From: Myxococcus stipitatus
GTDB taxonomy: Bacteria > Myxococcota > Myxococcia > Myxococcales > Myxococcaceae
Direction: 5' to 3'
Assembly (NCBI RefSeq): GCF_021412625.1
Contig: NZ_JAKCFI010000002.1
Location: 744,001-808,000, forward strand
Length of the DNA stretch: 64,000 nucleotides
In this document: piece by piece, positions 36,935 to 45,667 of the stretch
Position numbering within the stretch: the stretch's first letter is position 1
Layout: each line of letters opens with the position of its first letter
Notes under the pieces: model-generated
Seen by the model: only the letters and a program-made list of their open reading frames with translations
What the model was told of the DNA's origin: nothing
Databases searched by the model: none
Position numbers and translations under genes: made by a program

Positions 36935-37477
36935 TCAGACCATCCGCGAGTCGTCCTCGTGCCACCGCCCCCGCCCCCCGCAGTGACGCCCGTGCCAGCC
37001 GGGGCCTCCCCGCCAGCCGTGCCAGCCGGGTCCACCGCGCCAGCCATGGCCGAAGCCGTGCTCGAGCAGGTCCGCCAGCTCCCTGCGCTGCCGGGGGTCC
37101 AGCGCCTCGTGCACCTGCGCGAGCGCGCCCTGGAAGACCCGGCGGGCTTCCTCCAGCGCCGCGTCGTGCCGGGTGAACATCTCCCGCACCGCCCCGCCGT
37201 CGAAGTGCTCGCCCCGCAGCGCGGTGGCCACGGTCGTCCGGCTGGGGCCGGCCTCGTCACGCACCTTGGCGAAGGCCTCGAACACCTCCTCCGCGGCGCG
37301 GATGAGGACCTTCTCCTGGCCCGGGGACGTGTCCAGGCGCTCGAACAGCCAGCGCAGCCGGAAACGCCAGCCCCCGTGGCCACCCCGTCCCCACGGGTGG
37401 TGACGCCAGTGCCTTCCCCCTCGCGCCGTGTAGAAGAGGCCGGCGAGGCACGCGGTTCCGAAGACGAATCCGAACAT
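36935..37477 (-). CDS. Spy/CpxP-like periplasmic stress or metal-sensing protein
   Basis: The 180-residue protein has a hydrophobic N-terminus (MFGFVFGTACLAGLFY), a His/Arg/Trp/Gly-rich stretch and a helical core in which LDPRQRRELADLL matches the LT-x-x-Q-R-x-x-L pattern of Spy, CpxP and the zinc-resistance-associated family. The C-terminus repeats GWRGGPGWHG twice and is rich in His and Cys, which could bind metal. ATG 37477 fits the signal/membrane segment. It is first in the operon that encodes a Cpx-like regulator and kinase, the expected context for a CpxP/Spy accessory protein. Confidence 0.75.
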   Translation of the reverse strand: MFGFVFGTACLAGLFYTARGGRHWRHHPWGRGGHGGWRFRLRWLFERLDTSPGQEKVLIRAAEEVFEAFAKVRDEAGPSRTTVATALRGEHFDGGAVREMFTRHDAALEEARRVFQGALAQVHEALDPRQRRELADLLEHGFGHGWRGGPGWHGWRGGPGWHGRHCGGRGRWHEDDSRMV

Positions 37478-37822
37478 GTATCCCACTCCATCGAACGAAG
37501 GGCCGGGCGCAGGGGCGTCCGGCCAGGTTGATGGGGGGGAAGGTAGAGGTCGGGTGTGAAGGGCGCGCCCGGGCCCGGTGAAGAAATGTGAAGGGGGGCG
37601 CCAGGGTCGGGATGAATAGGCGGATGTGGCCTGTTGACCGCTGGAGCGATTTTCCACCCCCGGATTTGTCCTCTGGGTGACGCCTGTTTGCCCAACAGAA
37701 GGGGTTCAGGTGGACAAAAGGGGCCGGAGGATGGATTGTCGCGGCAGTGCCGGGGCGATGTCCGCCCCGCACTGGTGGTCCGGCTGGTCCCGGGTCGCCA
37801 CCTAGCAAGAGAAGAAGGTCAC
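37478..37822. other. Divergent intergenic region: Spy operon and cold-shock gene leader
   Basis: These 345 bp have no convincing gene. They must hold the promoter of the Spy-like operon on the minus strand and the promoter and long 5' leader of the cold-shock gene on the plus strand. Long leaders are common for cspA-type genes. I cannot place a convincing -10/-35 pair; the stretch 37650..37735 is less GC-rich than its flanks. Confidence 0.5.
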
Positions 37823-38023
37823 ATGGCAATCGGTACTGTGAAGTGGTTCAACGACGCCAAGGGTTTCGGCTTCATCGCGCAGGACAACGGTGAGGACGTT
37901 TTCTGCCACCACACCGCCATCAACATGGATGGCTTCCGCACCCTCCAGGAGGGGCAGAAGGTGGAGTTCGAGGTCACCCGCGGCCCCAAGGGTCTGCAGG
38001 CCCAGAACGTCCGCGCGGTCTGA
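37823..38023 (+). CDS. Cold-shock protein (CspA family)
   Basis: The 66-residue protein is one cold-shock domain, an OB fold that binds single-stranded RNA and melts secondary structure. RNP1 is KGFGFI and RNP2 is VFCHHTAI, with the usual [11 protein letters not shown] start. GAAGAAGGT upstream of ATG 37823 is a weak ribosome binding site. A strong terminator follows, so the gene is monocistronic. The paralogue type cannot be told from one copy, so no symbol is given. Confidence 0.96.
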   Translation: MAIGTVKWFNDAKGFGFIAQDNGEDVFCHHTAINMDGFRTLQEGQKVEFEVTRGPKGLQAQNVRAV

Positions 38024-38060
38024 TTTCGTGCGGTAACATGGCCACCCTTGAGTGAGCCCG

Positions 38061-38091
38061 AGGCCCGGTCTTCCACGTGAAGGCTGGGCCT
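38061..38091 (+). terminator. Terminator of the cold-shock gene
   Basis: A 13-bp stem (AGGCCCGGTCTTC with GAAGGCTGGGCCT, two G-U pairs in RNA) around a 5-base loop lies 37 bp after the stop and is followed by a T-containing tail. Confidence 0.85.
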
Positions 38092-38196
38092 TCGTCATTG
38101 CGGGGCATGCGTCCCTGGTGGGCGGACGGGCCGGCGGGCCTTCCGCGCCGCCTCCTCCATGGCTTCCCTACCTTCACCAGAGGAGGCGACGAAGCC

Positions 38197-38577
38197 ATGG
38201 GCGATACGAGCGTGAAGAAGGTGGAGAGCCGGCGCTCTCCCAGGGGGGAGATGGGGCAGAAGTACCTGGCCTCCGGCGTCCGCGTGTCCATGCGGTTGTG
38301 GGAGGACGAGCCGCCGGGCGAGCCCCGGCCCGCCGCGGCGCGGGACTACGAGACCGTGGGCTTCGTGCTCAAGGGCCGCGCCGAGCTGCACCTGGAGGGA
38401 CAGGTCATCCTGCTCAACCCCGGCGACTCCTGGCTCGTGCCGCGCGGTTCCAGCCATGCCTACAAGGTGCTGGAGACCTTCTCCGCCGTGGAGGCGACCA
38501 GCCCACCCGCCGCCGTGCACGGACGCGACGAGGGCGAGGGCGCGAGCGCGAGCGCGAAGGCCCCCGCCAAGGCCTGA
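38197..38577 (+). CDS. Cupin-domain protein
   Basis: The 126-residue cytoplasmic protein is one small cupin barrel: GFVLKGRAELHLEGQ is the first motif and NPGDSWLVPRGSSHAYKV the second, with His in the latter. The first motif lacks the usual HxH pair, so metal binding may be altered. The tail is Ala/Lys-rich. AGGAGG upstream of ATG 38197 gives a clear start. The stop lies one base from the stop of the convergent STAND gene. Substrate unknown. Confidence 0.8.
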   Translation: MGDTSVKKVESRRSPRGEMGQKYLASGVRVSMRLWEDEPPGEPRPAAARDYETVGFVLKGRAELHLEGQVILLNPGDSWLVPRGSSHAYKVLETFSAVEATSPPAAVHGRDEGEGASASAKAPAKA

Positions 38578-38578
38578 G

Positions 38579-40627
38579 CTAGTCGGCGGTGTCGGGCAGG
38601 GGCGGGAGCCCGGCGCCGCTCCACCGCTCGCGGAAGGCGGCGCGGCGCTCGGGCGGCAGCTCCTTCAACAGCCCGAGGTACGCGGTCCGTGCACGCTCCA
38701 GGCTCTCCGGGTTCGGAGGGTCGGCCTTGGCGAGGAACCCCGCGCTCTGGAGCAGCCAGGCCGCGGATTCGTCATGCTCGCCGCGCTGTCTCGCCACGAT
38801 GCCCAGGCGGCGTTGGACTCTCGCCGCGTACAGGGGCTCGTCAGCCTGTTGGTAGAGGGACAGGGCCCGTAGGAGCCACTGCCTGGCGGAGGGCAGGTCC
38901 TGCCTCTGTCGGACCACCCTGGCGAGCGCCTCGCAGCTGCTCGCCATCTCCGTGGGGTCGTCGAGCTTCTCCTCGAGCGCGAGCGCCTCCAGGAAGCGGG
39001 CCTCGGCCCGCGCGAGGTCGTCCCGGGCCTCGGCCACGTACCCCAGGTTGTAGAGGCTGTAGGCCTGCTCCGCCTCGTCGCCCCACTCCTGGGCCAGGGC
39101 GAGCGCACGCAGGTGCCAGGACTCCGCGGCCTCGAAGTCGTCGCGCTCCAGGGCGAGGTCTCCGAGCCGGTCATGGCAGCCGAGGATGGCGCTCCGGGCC
39201 TTCAGCCCCTGGTGGACGGTGAGCTCCTTGCGGCACCAGTCCTCCGCCGCTTCCAGCTCGCCGAGCTCCTCGGCCACCTCTCCGAGCTGCCTGAAGGCGA
39301 AGGCCTCGTCGCGCGGGCTCCGGTTCGAGGCCCACTCCGCCAGGGCGAGACACAGCTGGCGAGCCTCCGCGAAGTTCTCCATGTACCGCGCATCCCGGAC
39401 GAGCAGGCGCGCTATCTGGGGATACTTGCTGTCCAGCCCATGGACCTGGGCGAGGACCATGGCTCGCCGGTAATTGTGGACGTTGTACTCGACGTGGAAG
39501 TTCTGGTGGACCGGCTCCAGCTTGGAGGTCTCCCACGCGTCCTGGTCCATGGACGAGGCGAGCTGCTTCTCCTCCTGGATGGACGAGTCGATGGCGACGC
39601 TCCGCCAGAACCCGGTCAGCAGCGGGTGCACGGCGAAGTATTCGTGGGGGTAGGGCGTCACCAGCCCCGTCGGTCGGAGGTCCTCGAGGAAGCGCGCGGT
39701 GAGCTGTTGCGAGTCGTCGTATTCGTACGCGACGTGCTGGACGACATCCGTGAGCCCGATGAACCGCTCGTGCTGGCCGATGCGCACGCGGATGTCCCGC
39801 ATGTCGTCCGGGACGGCCTTGTCGATGAGGCGCAGCGCGGCGGTGAGCTTCGCGTCGAGGCCCGGCGCCGGAGACGGGAGGAGCTTGTCGAGTTGAGCGA
39901 GGACGGTGGCTGTCCCCACGTCCTTCACGCGGGAGATGACCATGCGCATCAGGAGCGGATGGCCCTCCAGCCGCTCCATGAGCGCGACCTCGTCCGGGTC
40001 CGTCCTCGTGGCGGGCGGCTTCGGTGGCTCCTCCGCGAGCAGCATGTCGTAGAAGGTCCAGCGCTCCTGGGCGTCCAGTCCGTCCAGTCGGAGTCGCTCA
40101 CAGACGGGACGGGCGGCCTCCAGCCAACGCTCCTCCTTCTGGCTGGTGATGAGGACGCGCGTCGCGCCGCCGTCGAGGCGTTCCAGGAATCGCCGGAGCC
40201 ACGCCCGCTCCTCGGAGGACAGCAGGTCGTGAGAGGACTCCAGCCCGTCCCAGACCAGGAGGTAGGGCGTCTCCCGCAGGGCGTGGACGGTGGCCTCGAG
40301 CTTCTCCTCCATGGGGTGGAGCCGCGCGTCGACGCCCTGGATGCGCTCGGTGAGCCGCTGGAGGACGTGCTCGACGCTGAAGATGCGCTCGAAGGCGAAC
40401 CAGAACGCCCGTTCCATGGGGACGTCCGGTCGCGAGTCACCGCTCAGGTAGTCCCGGAGCAGGGCCGACTTGCCGATGCCCACGGGGCCATGGACGAGGA
40501 CGGCGGGCGCCCCCCGGTGGAGCGCGTGGGTCAGCCCCTGGAGGAGGCTGTCGCGCCGGAGCAGTCCCTCTTCTCTCCAGCGGGCGGGGGCGTAGGTCTC
40601 GCGAGCGCGTCGTACGGGTCGAGCCAT
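38579..40627 (-). CDS. STAND-type (NB-ARC-like) ATPase with TPR sensor region
   Basis: The 682-residue protein has a P-loop GPVGIGKS at 47-54, a Walker B-like YLLVWDGLE at 122-130, a sensor-like RVLITSQKEE at 157-166 and GHPLLMRMV, the GxP motif of STAND NTPases. A winged-helix/linker part follows. From about 400 onward the sequence is TPR repeats (for example FEAAESWHLRALALAQEWGDEAEQAY split by short turns). There is no N-terminal effector domain: only 40 residues precede the ATPase. STAND proteins act as ligand-triggered switches in regulation or anti-phage defence. The gene is alone on its strand; the target is unknown. Confidence 0.78.
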   Translation of the reverse strand: MARPVRRARETYAPARWREEGLLRRDSLLQGLTHALHRGAPAVLVHGPVGIGKSALLRDYLSGDSRPDVPMERAFWFAFERIFSVEHVLQRLTERIQGVDARLHPMEEKLEATVHALRETPYLLVWDGLESSHDLLSSEERAWLRRFLERLDGGATRVLITSQKEERWLEAARPVCERLRLDGLDAQERWTFYDMLLAEEPPKPPATRTDPDEVALMERLEGHPLLMRMVISRVKDVGTATVLAQLDKLLPSPAPGLDAKLTAALRLIDKAVPDDMRDIRVRIGQHERFIGLTDVVQHVAYEYDDSQQLTARFLEDLRPTGLVTPYPHEYFAVHPLLTGFWRSVAIDSSIQEEKQLASSMDQDAWETSKLEPVHQNFHVEYNVHNYRRAMVLAQVHGLDSKYPQIARLLVRDARYMENFAEARQLCLALAEWASNRSPRDEAFAFRQLGEVAEELGELEAAEDWCRKELTVHQGLKARSAILGCHDRLGDLALERDDFEAAESWHLRALALAQEWGDEAEQAYSLYNLGYVAEARDDLARAEARFLEALALEEKLDDPTEMASSCEALARVVRQRQDLPSARQWLLRALSLYQQADEPLYAARVQRRLGIVARQRGEHDESAAWLLQSAGFLAKADPPNPESLERARTAYLGLLKELPPERRAAFRERWSGAGLPPLPDTAD

Positions 40628-40750
40628 CCCTCTCCGAGGAGTCCTGCGTGAAGGGACGGGGACGTTCGCAGGCGCTCGTGGAGGGAGTCAACGCCAGCCC
40701 GTCGCCGCCGCGCGTGTCGGCGGCGCGGATGGCTCCCCGGACGCCGGAGG

Positions 40751-43492
40751 TCAGCCTCCGGTCTCCAGCTTCCTCGGCCTCGCGCCCTTCACCTCGCCGT
40801 TCTTCGGGAACAGCTTCGCGGCCGCCTTCCAGTCGAACGCCCGGCCCAGGCCGGCCTTCGCCGGCTCCGCGCCGGTGGATGGGGGGGCGATCTGGCTCCA
40901 CTCCTCCGCGGTGAAGTGGCTGGTCGCGCTCGAGGTCCGCGCGAACCAGCTCGCATAGATGGCGGGGTCGAGTTCGAAGCCTCCATCGGCGACGACGTTG
41001 CCCTCCTGCTTCTTGAAGGGGAGGTCCGCCAGCAGGTGCATGGACTTCTCGTCCACCGTGGGCGGCGGCGTCCCCAGCGTGGAGCGGAAGGTGGCCCAGT
41101 TGCGGAAGAACGTGTTGTTCGTCAGGACCACCTCGCTCGTGTTGGCGCTGGAGCGCACCGCGAAGTTGTCGATGTACTGGAACACGTTCCCATCCAGCAC
41201 CGCGGGCACGTTGCCTCCCAGCGCGACGCCCGTGCCCGTGGAGGTGGCGCCGTCATGCGGGCGGTTGCGGTTCCAGACGAACAGGAAGGTGTTGTCGCGA
41301 ATCCGCGCGGGCCGCGTGCCGAAGCCGCCCGTGACGCGGATGCCGTCGGACACCATGTTCACCACGATGTTGTTCTCGAACGTCACCGCGTTGCTCATCC
41401 GGACCGCCGCGCCCGCGCCGTTGACGAAGGTGCAGTTGCGAATCACCGACCCCGGCGAGGACACCCAGAGATGCTCGTCGTCCGGCGAACCGTTGAGGTC
41501 CAGGAAGCCGTCCGCGTCGTAGCGGTTGAGGGTGCGGCGGTCGAAGACGAACCCGTCCACGATGAGCCCGGTGTGGTCGCCGTTGCCCTCGAGGAGGTAG
41601 CCCTGGGGCGAGGTCTTCGACTCGGGCGGCCAGTAGAGGAGGGTGGGGGTGTTCCAAGGGTCCCTCCGCTGGAAGTCCCGGTCCCAGCCCCCGAGCAGCG
41701 CGAGGTACTGCTTGCCGTCCACCACCCACTTGCCACTCTTCAGCTTCCCGCCGTACTCGCCCTGCGCCACCAGGATGCGGTCGCCGCGCTGGGCCTGCTC
41801 CAATGCCTGGAAGGGGTCCTTGAAGGGCCGCTCCCGCGACCCGTCCCCGCCGCTCTCCCCGGCCCGCACGAACCAGTCCCGTCCCTTGGGACGGGGGGCC
41901 TCGGCGACCTCCTGCTCGAAGGGCTCGATGCCGTCGATGACGATGGCGTACCGGGGAACGCTCGGGCTGACGCGGGCGGTGCCGCGCACGACGAAGAGGT
42001 CCCTCGGCGGGCCCGAGCCGTAGTTGGGGATGGCGTCGATGATGCGCTCGACGGAGGTCCCCTTCTTGAAGAAGCCCGTGGTGCGCGCCGTGGCCTGTTC
42101 GTCCACCAGGAACACGGCCTTGTGGGTGTCCCGGGAGGTGCCCGCCGGGCCGTTGTCCGGGTTGGCGACGCCCTGCGCCCCGACGAGGACCTCCACGTCC
42201 CTGCCGTCGTAGGCCTTCGCGTTCGCCTGGAGGGTGGCGAGGCTCACTCGGGGATAGGCCTTGCCCTTCGCCGTCGTCGGGGCCTCCGAGAACGCCACCA
42301 CGAGCCTCTTCACCCGAGCGCCCTGGCGGAGCGACGCGTTGCCAGGGGCGAGGAGGGCGGGAACGGACTGGAGCGGATAGGCGGGCGCGAAGACGGCGAG
42401 CGGCTCACCCGAGGCGGGGAGCCCGGCGCCGGTGCGTGTCTCCTCCCAGGCCCTCGCGTCGAACTTCTTCCCACGCGCCTCGCGACGGGTGAACTTCTCG
42501 TACCAGGTCGGCTCGAACGGGAGCTTCGGGTCCATGGCGACGTTGCCCCCCGCGCGTGCGAAGCCCACGTCCTCGGCGTCCGCGATGTCGGAGTCGTCGA
42601 GCGAGGACTTCTTGCCCTCGAAGGAGAAGGTCACGTTCGAGTAGAGGTTCCGCCAGAAGGCGTTGCCCTGGAACGTCACCTTGGCGGGGACCGTCACCTG
42701 GGCGCCGTGGTTGTCGGAGTGGACGACGAGGTTGTTCTCCAGGACGGCCTTGTTCGTCACGTCGATGCCCGCGCCCTCGGTGCCGCCCTCGGCGATGGCC
42801 TTGGTTGCCCAGATGAAGGCGACGGTGTTGTCGCGGACCGTGACGGGCGCGGCCTGGTCTCCACCGCCCCTGGAGACGATGCCGGCGTAGATGGAGTTGA
42901 CGATGACGTTGTTCTCCACCACGGCTCCGGGCGACGCGCGCACGCCCTGGATGGAGTTGACGATCATGCAGTTGCGCAGGACGCCGCCGGGGGCCAGGTC
43001 CACGGCGCCGGGGCGGTGGATCGCCTTCGGGTCGAAGTCGCCGCCCTCGCTGACGTACTCATACGTGTCCCGCATGTCGATGAGGAAGCCATCGATGGTC
43101 GCGCCCGTCGTGTCCCGTTGGGTGCTGGTGCTGACGCGGGCGAGCGAGACGTCCGGGCGGTTCGGCGAGCCCTTGCGCCACGTGAGCTCGGTGAGGTTCT
43201 TCCAGGGGTTGCGCTCCTGGAAGGCCGCGTCATAGCCGCCGAGCAGCTGGACGCCGGGGAAGACGAGCTCCCAGTTGCCGCGCTCCAGCTTGCCGTAGTA
43301 CCGCCCCGCCGCGACGTGGACCGCGTCGTTCGCCTCCACGCGCTCCAGGGCCATCCAGGGGTCCGCGAAGGGCTTGTCCCGCGAACCCTCTCCTCCCGTG
43401 GCGCCCGCGCGGACGAACCAGTCACGCGCCTGCGCGGGGGAGGCGAGGCACACGGCGACCACGATGAGCATCCCGCTCATGACACGGTGCAT
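40751..43492 (-). CDS. Secreted duplicated parallel beta-helix protein
   Basis: The 913-residue protein has a signal peptide (1-22) and two copies of a right-handed beta-helix module. Copy one starts at about 23 with RDWFVRAGATGGEGSRDKPF and copy two at about 537 with RDWFVRAGESGGDGSRERPF; both go on to ALLGGWD/LLGGYD-type turns and many N-N-x-I/V-V repeats. A spacer (about 395-530) with GRDVEVLVGAQG may be a small beta barrel. Such proteins often bind or cleave polysaccharides; no catalytic site is seen. GAGGAG before ATG 43492 confirms the start. It is monocistronic. Confidence 0.82.
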   Translation of the reverse strand: MHRVMSGMLIVVAVCLASPAQARDWFVRAGATGGEGSRDKPFADPWMALERVEANDAVHVAAGRYYGKLERGNWELVFPGVQLLGGYDAAFQERNPWKNLTELTWRKGSPNRPDVSLARVSTSTQRDTTGATIDGFLIDMRDTYEYVSEGGDFDPKAIHRPGAVDLAPGGVLRNCMIVNSIQGVRASPGAVVENNVIVNSIYAGIVSRGGGDQAAPVTVRDNTVAFIWATKAIAEGGTEGAGIDVTNKAVLENNLVVHSDNHGAQVTVPAKVTFQGNAFWRNLYSNVTFSFEGKKSSLDDSDIADAEDVGFARAGGNVAMDPKLPFEPTWYEKFTRREARGKKFDARAWEETRTGAGLPASGEPLAVFAPAYPLQSVPALLAPGNASLRQGARVKRLVVAFSEAPTTAKGKAYPRVSLATLQANAKAYDGRDVEVLVGAQGVANPDNGPAGTSRDTHKAVFLVDEQATARTTGFFKKGTSVERIIDAIPNYGSGPPRDLFVVRGTARVSPSVPRYAIVIDGIEPFEQEVAEAPRPKGRDWFVRAGESGGDGSRERPFKDPFQALEQAQRGDRILVAQGEYGGKLKSGKWVVDGKQYLALLGGWDRDFQRRDPWNTPTLLYWPPESKTSPQGYLLEGNGDHTGLIVDGFVFDRRTLNRYDADGFLDLNGSPDDEHLWVSSPGSVIRNCTFVNGAGAAVRMSNAVTFENNIVVNMVSDGIRVTGGFGTRPARIRDNTFLFVWNRNRPHDGATSTGTGVALGGNVPAVLDGNVFQYIDNFAVRSSANTSEVVLTNNTFFRNWATFRSTLGTPPPTVDEKSMHLLADLPFKKQEGNVVADGGFELDPAIYASWFARTSSATSHFTAEEWSQIAPPSTGAEPAKAGLGRAFDWKAAAKLFPKNGEVKGARPRKLETGG

Positions 43493-43695
43493 GAAGGACT
43501 CCTCGGTGAGCTTCGGCGAGAGGTGCGACTCGACGGGTCCGAGTTCGCACACTCCACGCCGCCTCATTTCCGGCACCGCGACAAAGACGTGCACAAAGGT
43601 GACAGCCCGGCGGGAGTCCTGACCGCCTTCGATGTGTGCCATTCGCTCCGGGGCGACCGGTGGCCCCCGCGTGCACCGGGGTGGAGTCCCCCGTT

Positions 43696-44415
43696 TCAGA
43701 GCGAGGCGAAGACGTCGCCGAGGGTGGCGAGCATCGACTCCGAGGTGCGCACGCGGAACGTCGACCCCGTGAGCCGCGCGGACTCGATGCGGTCGACGCG
43801 GAGCATGCGCACGGCGCCTCGCAGGTGGTCCCAGACGAGCAGGAACCAGGCGGGCCAGCTGAGCAGGAGGTAATGAGGCTCCACGACGCGCACCGTGCGC
43901 ACGTCCTGGGCGAGGTACGTCAGCTCCAGGGCGCGTTGCTCGAGGAACGCCTCCTGGATGGGGCGGAGCACGGCGGCGCTGGGCGCCTTCCAGGTCGCGG
44001 TGACGTTCCGCGAGCTGGGGCCGACGAGGATTCTCCGGCGCAGGCCGCTCACCCGGGAGCGCTCCTCGGGCGGAAACGAGGCGGAGAGCTTCTGTCGCAG
44101 GCCCTTGAGGGTCGAGAGCAGCAAGGGAGAACGCAGCTGCTCGGCGATGGCCAGGGCGAGCATGAGGTCGACGACTTCCCGGGCGTCGAGCTGCACGCGT
44201 CCCAGCCCCGTGCGCGGCGGCACGCGCACCCCGCCTCCTCGCCCGGGGTCCGACTCGATGGGGACCCCACGCGAGGCGAGGCGGGCCAGGTCCCGGCGGA
44301 TGGTGCGAACGCAGACCCCCAGCTCCTCCGCCAGCTCCGGCGCCGTCCACGAGGGGCGGGAGGCGAGCAGGCCGAGGACGCGGTCCAGACGGTCGATGAC
44401 GGGTTCGCGCTTCAA
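43696..44415 (-). CDS. WYL-domain transcription regulator (YafY/DeoR-type)
   Basis: The 239-residue regulator has an N-terminal helix-turn-helix (ELAEELGVCVRTIRRDLARL) with a GGGVRVPP wing and a C-terminal WYL domain around WFLLVWDHLRGAVRMLRVDRI. WYL domains bind ligands or nucleic acid and control DNA binding. It is divergent from a VOC gene with 76 bp between starts, which is a common pairing for YafY-like regulators. A palindrome there may be its operator. Confidence 0.9.
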   Translation of the reverse strand: MKREPVIDRLDRVLGLLASRPSWTAPELAEELGVCVRTIRRDLARLASRGVPIESDPGRGGGVRVPPRTGLGRVQLDAREVVDLMLALAIAEQLRSPLLLSTLKGLRQKLSASFPPEERSRVSGLRRRILVGPSSRNVTATWKAPSAAVLRPIQEAFLEQRALELTYLAQDVRTVRVVEPHYLLLSWPAWFLLVWDHLRGAVRMLRVDRIESARLTGSTFRVRTSESMLATLGDVFASL

Positions 44416-44417
44416 AC

Positions 44418-44434
44418 GTGACCCATTCTGTCAC
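44418..44434. promoter_or_regulatory. Candidate operator of the WYL regulator
   Basis: GTGAC (44418..44422) and GTCAC (44430..44434) are inverted around 7 bases, directly beside the regulator start. A further GGTCACC occurs at about 44448. The location suits autoregulation and control of the divergent VOC gene. Confidence 0.4.
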
Positions 44435-44491
44435 CTTTGCGAGGGAGGGTCACCCGGTCGCGAACGAGCGCGGCCACGACACGAGAGCACC

Positions 44492-44920
44492 ATGAGCACC
44501 TTGCGCGGAATGAGCACCCTCAACCTCTGGGCGGACGACCTGCGGGCCGCGACCCGGTGGTACTCGGAGCTGCTGGGCGTCGAGCCGTACTTCAGCAGCG
44601 AGGCGGCGGGGCGGGGGGCCGGCTATGTGGAGTTCCGGATTGGGGACCATCAGCACGAGCTGGGGATCATCGACCGCCGGTTCGCGCCGGCGGGGCTCAC
44701 GACGGGCCGGGGCGGCGCGGTGGTCTACTGGCACGTGGACGACGTGGCCGGAACGCTGACGCGGCTGCTCGCGCTCGGCGCGGAGCTGTTGGAGGGTGTC
44801 ACGGAGCGGGGGCCGGGGTTCGTGACGGCGTCGGTCATCGACCCCTTCGGCAACGTGCTCGGCATCATGTTCAACCGTCACTATCTGGACGTCCTCGGAG
44901 GCCGTGATGGCGCGCGCTGA
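44492..44920 (+). CDS. VOC (glyoxalase-fold) family protein
   Basis: The 142-residue cytoplasmic protein has the paired beta-alpha-beta3 glyoxalase fold: LNLWADDLRAATRWYSELLG, then YWHVDDVAGTLTRLLALGA, and the end DPFGNVLGIMFN. Members act on small electrophiles, antibiotics or aromatic diols; the substrate cannot be told. ATG 44492 or ATG 44510 could start it. The end overlaps the next gene's start by 14 bp. It is probably controlled by the divergent WYL regulator. Confidence 0.85.
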   Translation: MSTLRGMSTLNLWADDLRAATRWYSELLGVEPYFSSEAAGRGAGYVEFRIGDHQHELGIIDRRFAPAGLTTGRGGAVVYWHVDDVAGTLTRLLALGAELLEGVTERGPGFVTASVIDPFGNVLGIMFNRHYLDVLGGRDGAR

Positions 44921-45494
44921 GCGCGGCGGCGCGGACGAGGCGCCGGTGAAGGCTTTCCGGGGGAGGGCGGAGTTCGAGGCGTGGCTGGAGGCGCACGGCG
45001 GCGCGCGGGCGGGCGTCTGGTTGAAGCTGGCGAAGAAGGGGTCGGGCATCACCTCGTTGACGGATGACGAGGCGGTGGACGTGGGGTTGTGCTTCGGGTG
45101 GATCTCGGGCCTTCGGAAGTCGCTCGATGCGCGCTACTACCTCCAGAAGTACGTGCCGCGCCGGCCGCGCAGCCGCTGGTCGCGGGTGAATGTGCGAAAG
45201 GTGGAGGCGCTGATGGCCGCGGGGAGGATGCGGCCCGCGGGGTTGGCCGAGGTGGAGGCGGCGAAGGCGGATGGCCGCTGGGCCGCCGCCTACGAGTCGC
45301 AGCGCAACGCGACGGTCCCCGACGACCTGACGGCCGCGCTCGCCGCGAATCCCGGGGCGGCCCGAGCCTTCGCTGCGTTGGGGAAGACGCGGCGCTATGC
45401 GCTCATCCTGGAGGTGGTGACCGCGCGGACGGAGGCGGGGCGGGTGAATCAGGTGCGGCGCATCGTCGGCTCACTGGACTCCGAGGCGCGCTGA
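44907..45494 (+). CDS. YdeI/OmpD-associated family protein
   Basis: The 195-residue protein carries the YdeI-type core: FEAWLEAHGG, GVWLKLAKK, ALSDEEAVDVGLCFGWI-like segment, LQKYVPRRPRSRWS and RRYALILEVVTARTEAGR. E. coli YdeI has been linked to peptide/bacteriocin resistance, but the biochemistry is unknown. ATG 44907 (or GTG 44904) overlaps the VOC gene, so the two are co-translated under the same promoter. Confidence 0.82.
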   Translation: MARAERGGADEAPVKAFRGRAEFEAWLEAHGGARAGVWLKLAKKGSGITSLTDDEAVDVGLCFGWISGLRKSLDARYYLQKYVPRRPRSRWSRVNVRKVEALMAAGRMRPAGLAEVEAAKADGRWAAAYESQRNATVPDDLTAALAANPGAARAFAALGKTRRYALILEVVTARTEAGRVNQVRRIVGSLDSEAR

Positions 45495-45667
45495 GCGCGC
45501 GGGCGTTCCGTGCGACGCGCGCTGCGGTCCCGCCTCCAGGACATGGCAAACACAGGATCGATCTCCTGGGAGGACAGAAGCTCGACGTGGACCTGTCGAT
45601 GGCGGCATTGCAGGCGGCGCGCACCGGTCCTCGCCGATGCGCGCCGCCGAGAGGCGCGGCCGATACC

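Noticed and set aside
40916..43873. Long plus-strand frame opposite the beta-helix gene
   Set aside because: It is an antisense shadow: Val/Arg/Glu/Asp-biased with no recognisable domain.
45495..45667. Possible small gene between the YdeI-family and nucleotidase genes
   Set aside because: Frames starting near 45510 or 45543 have no ribosome binding site and run into the opposite nucleotidase gene.
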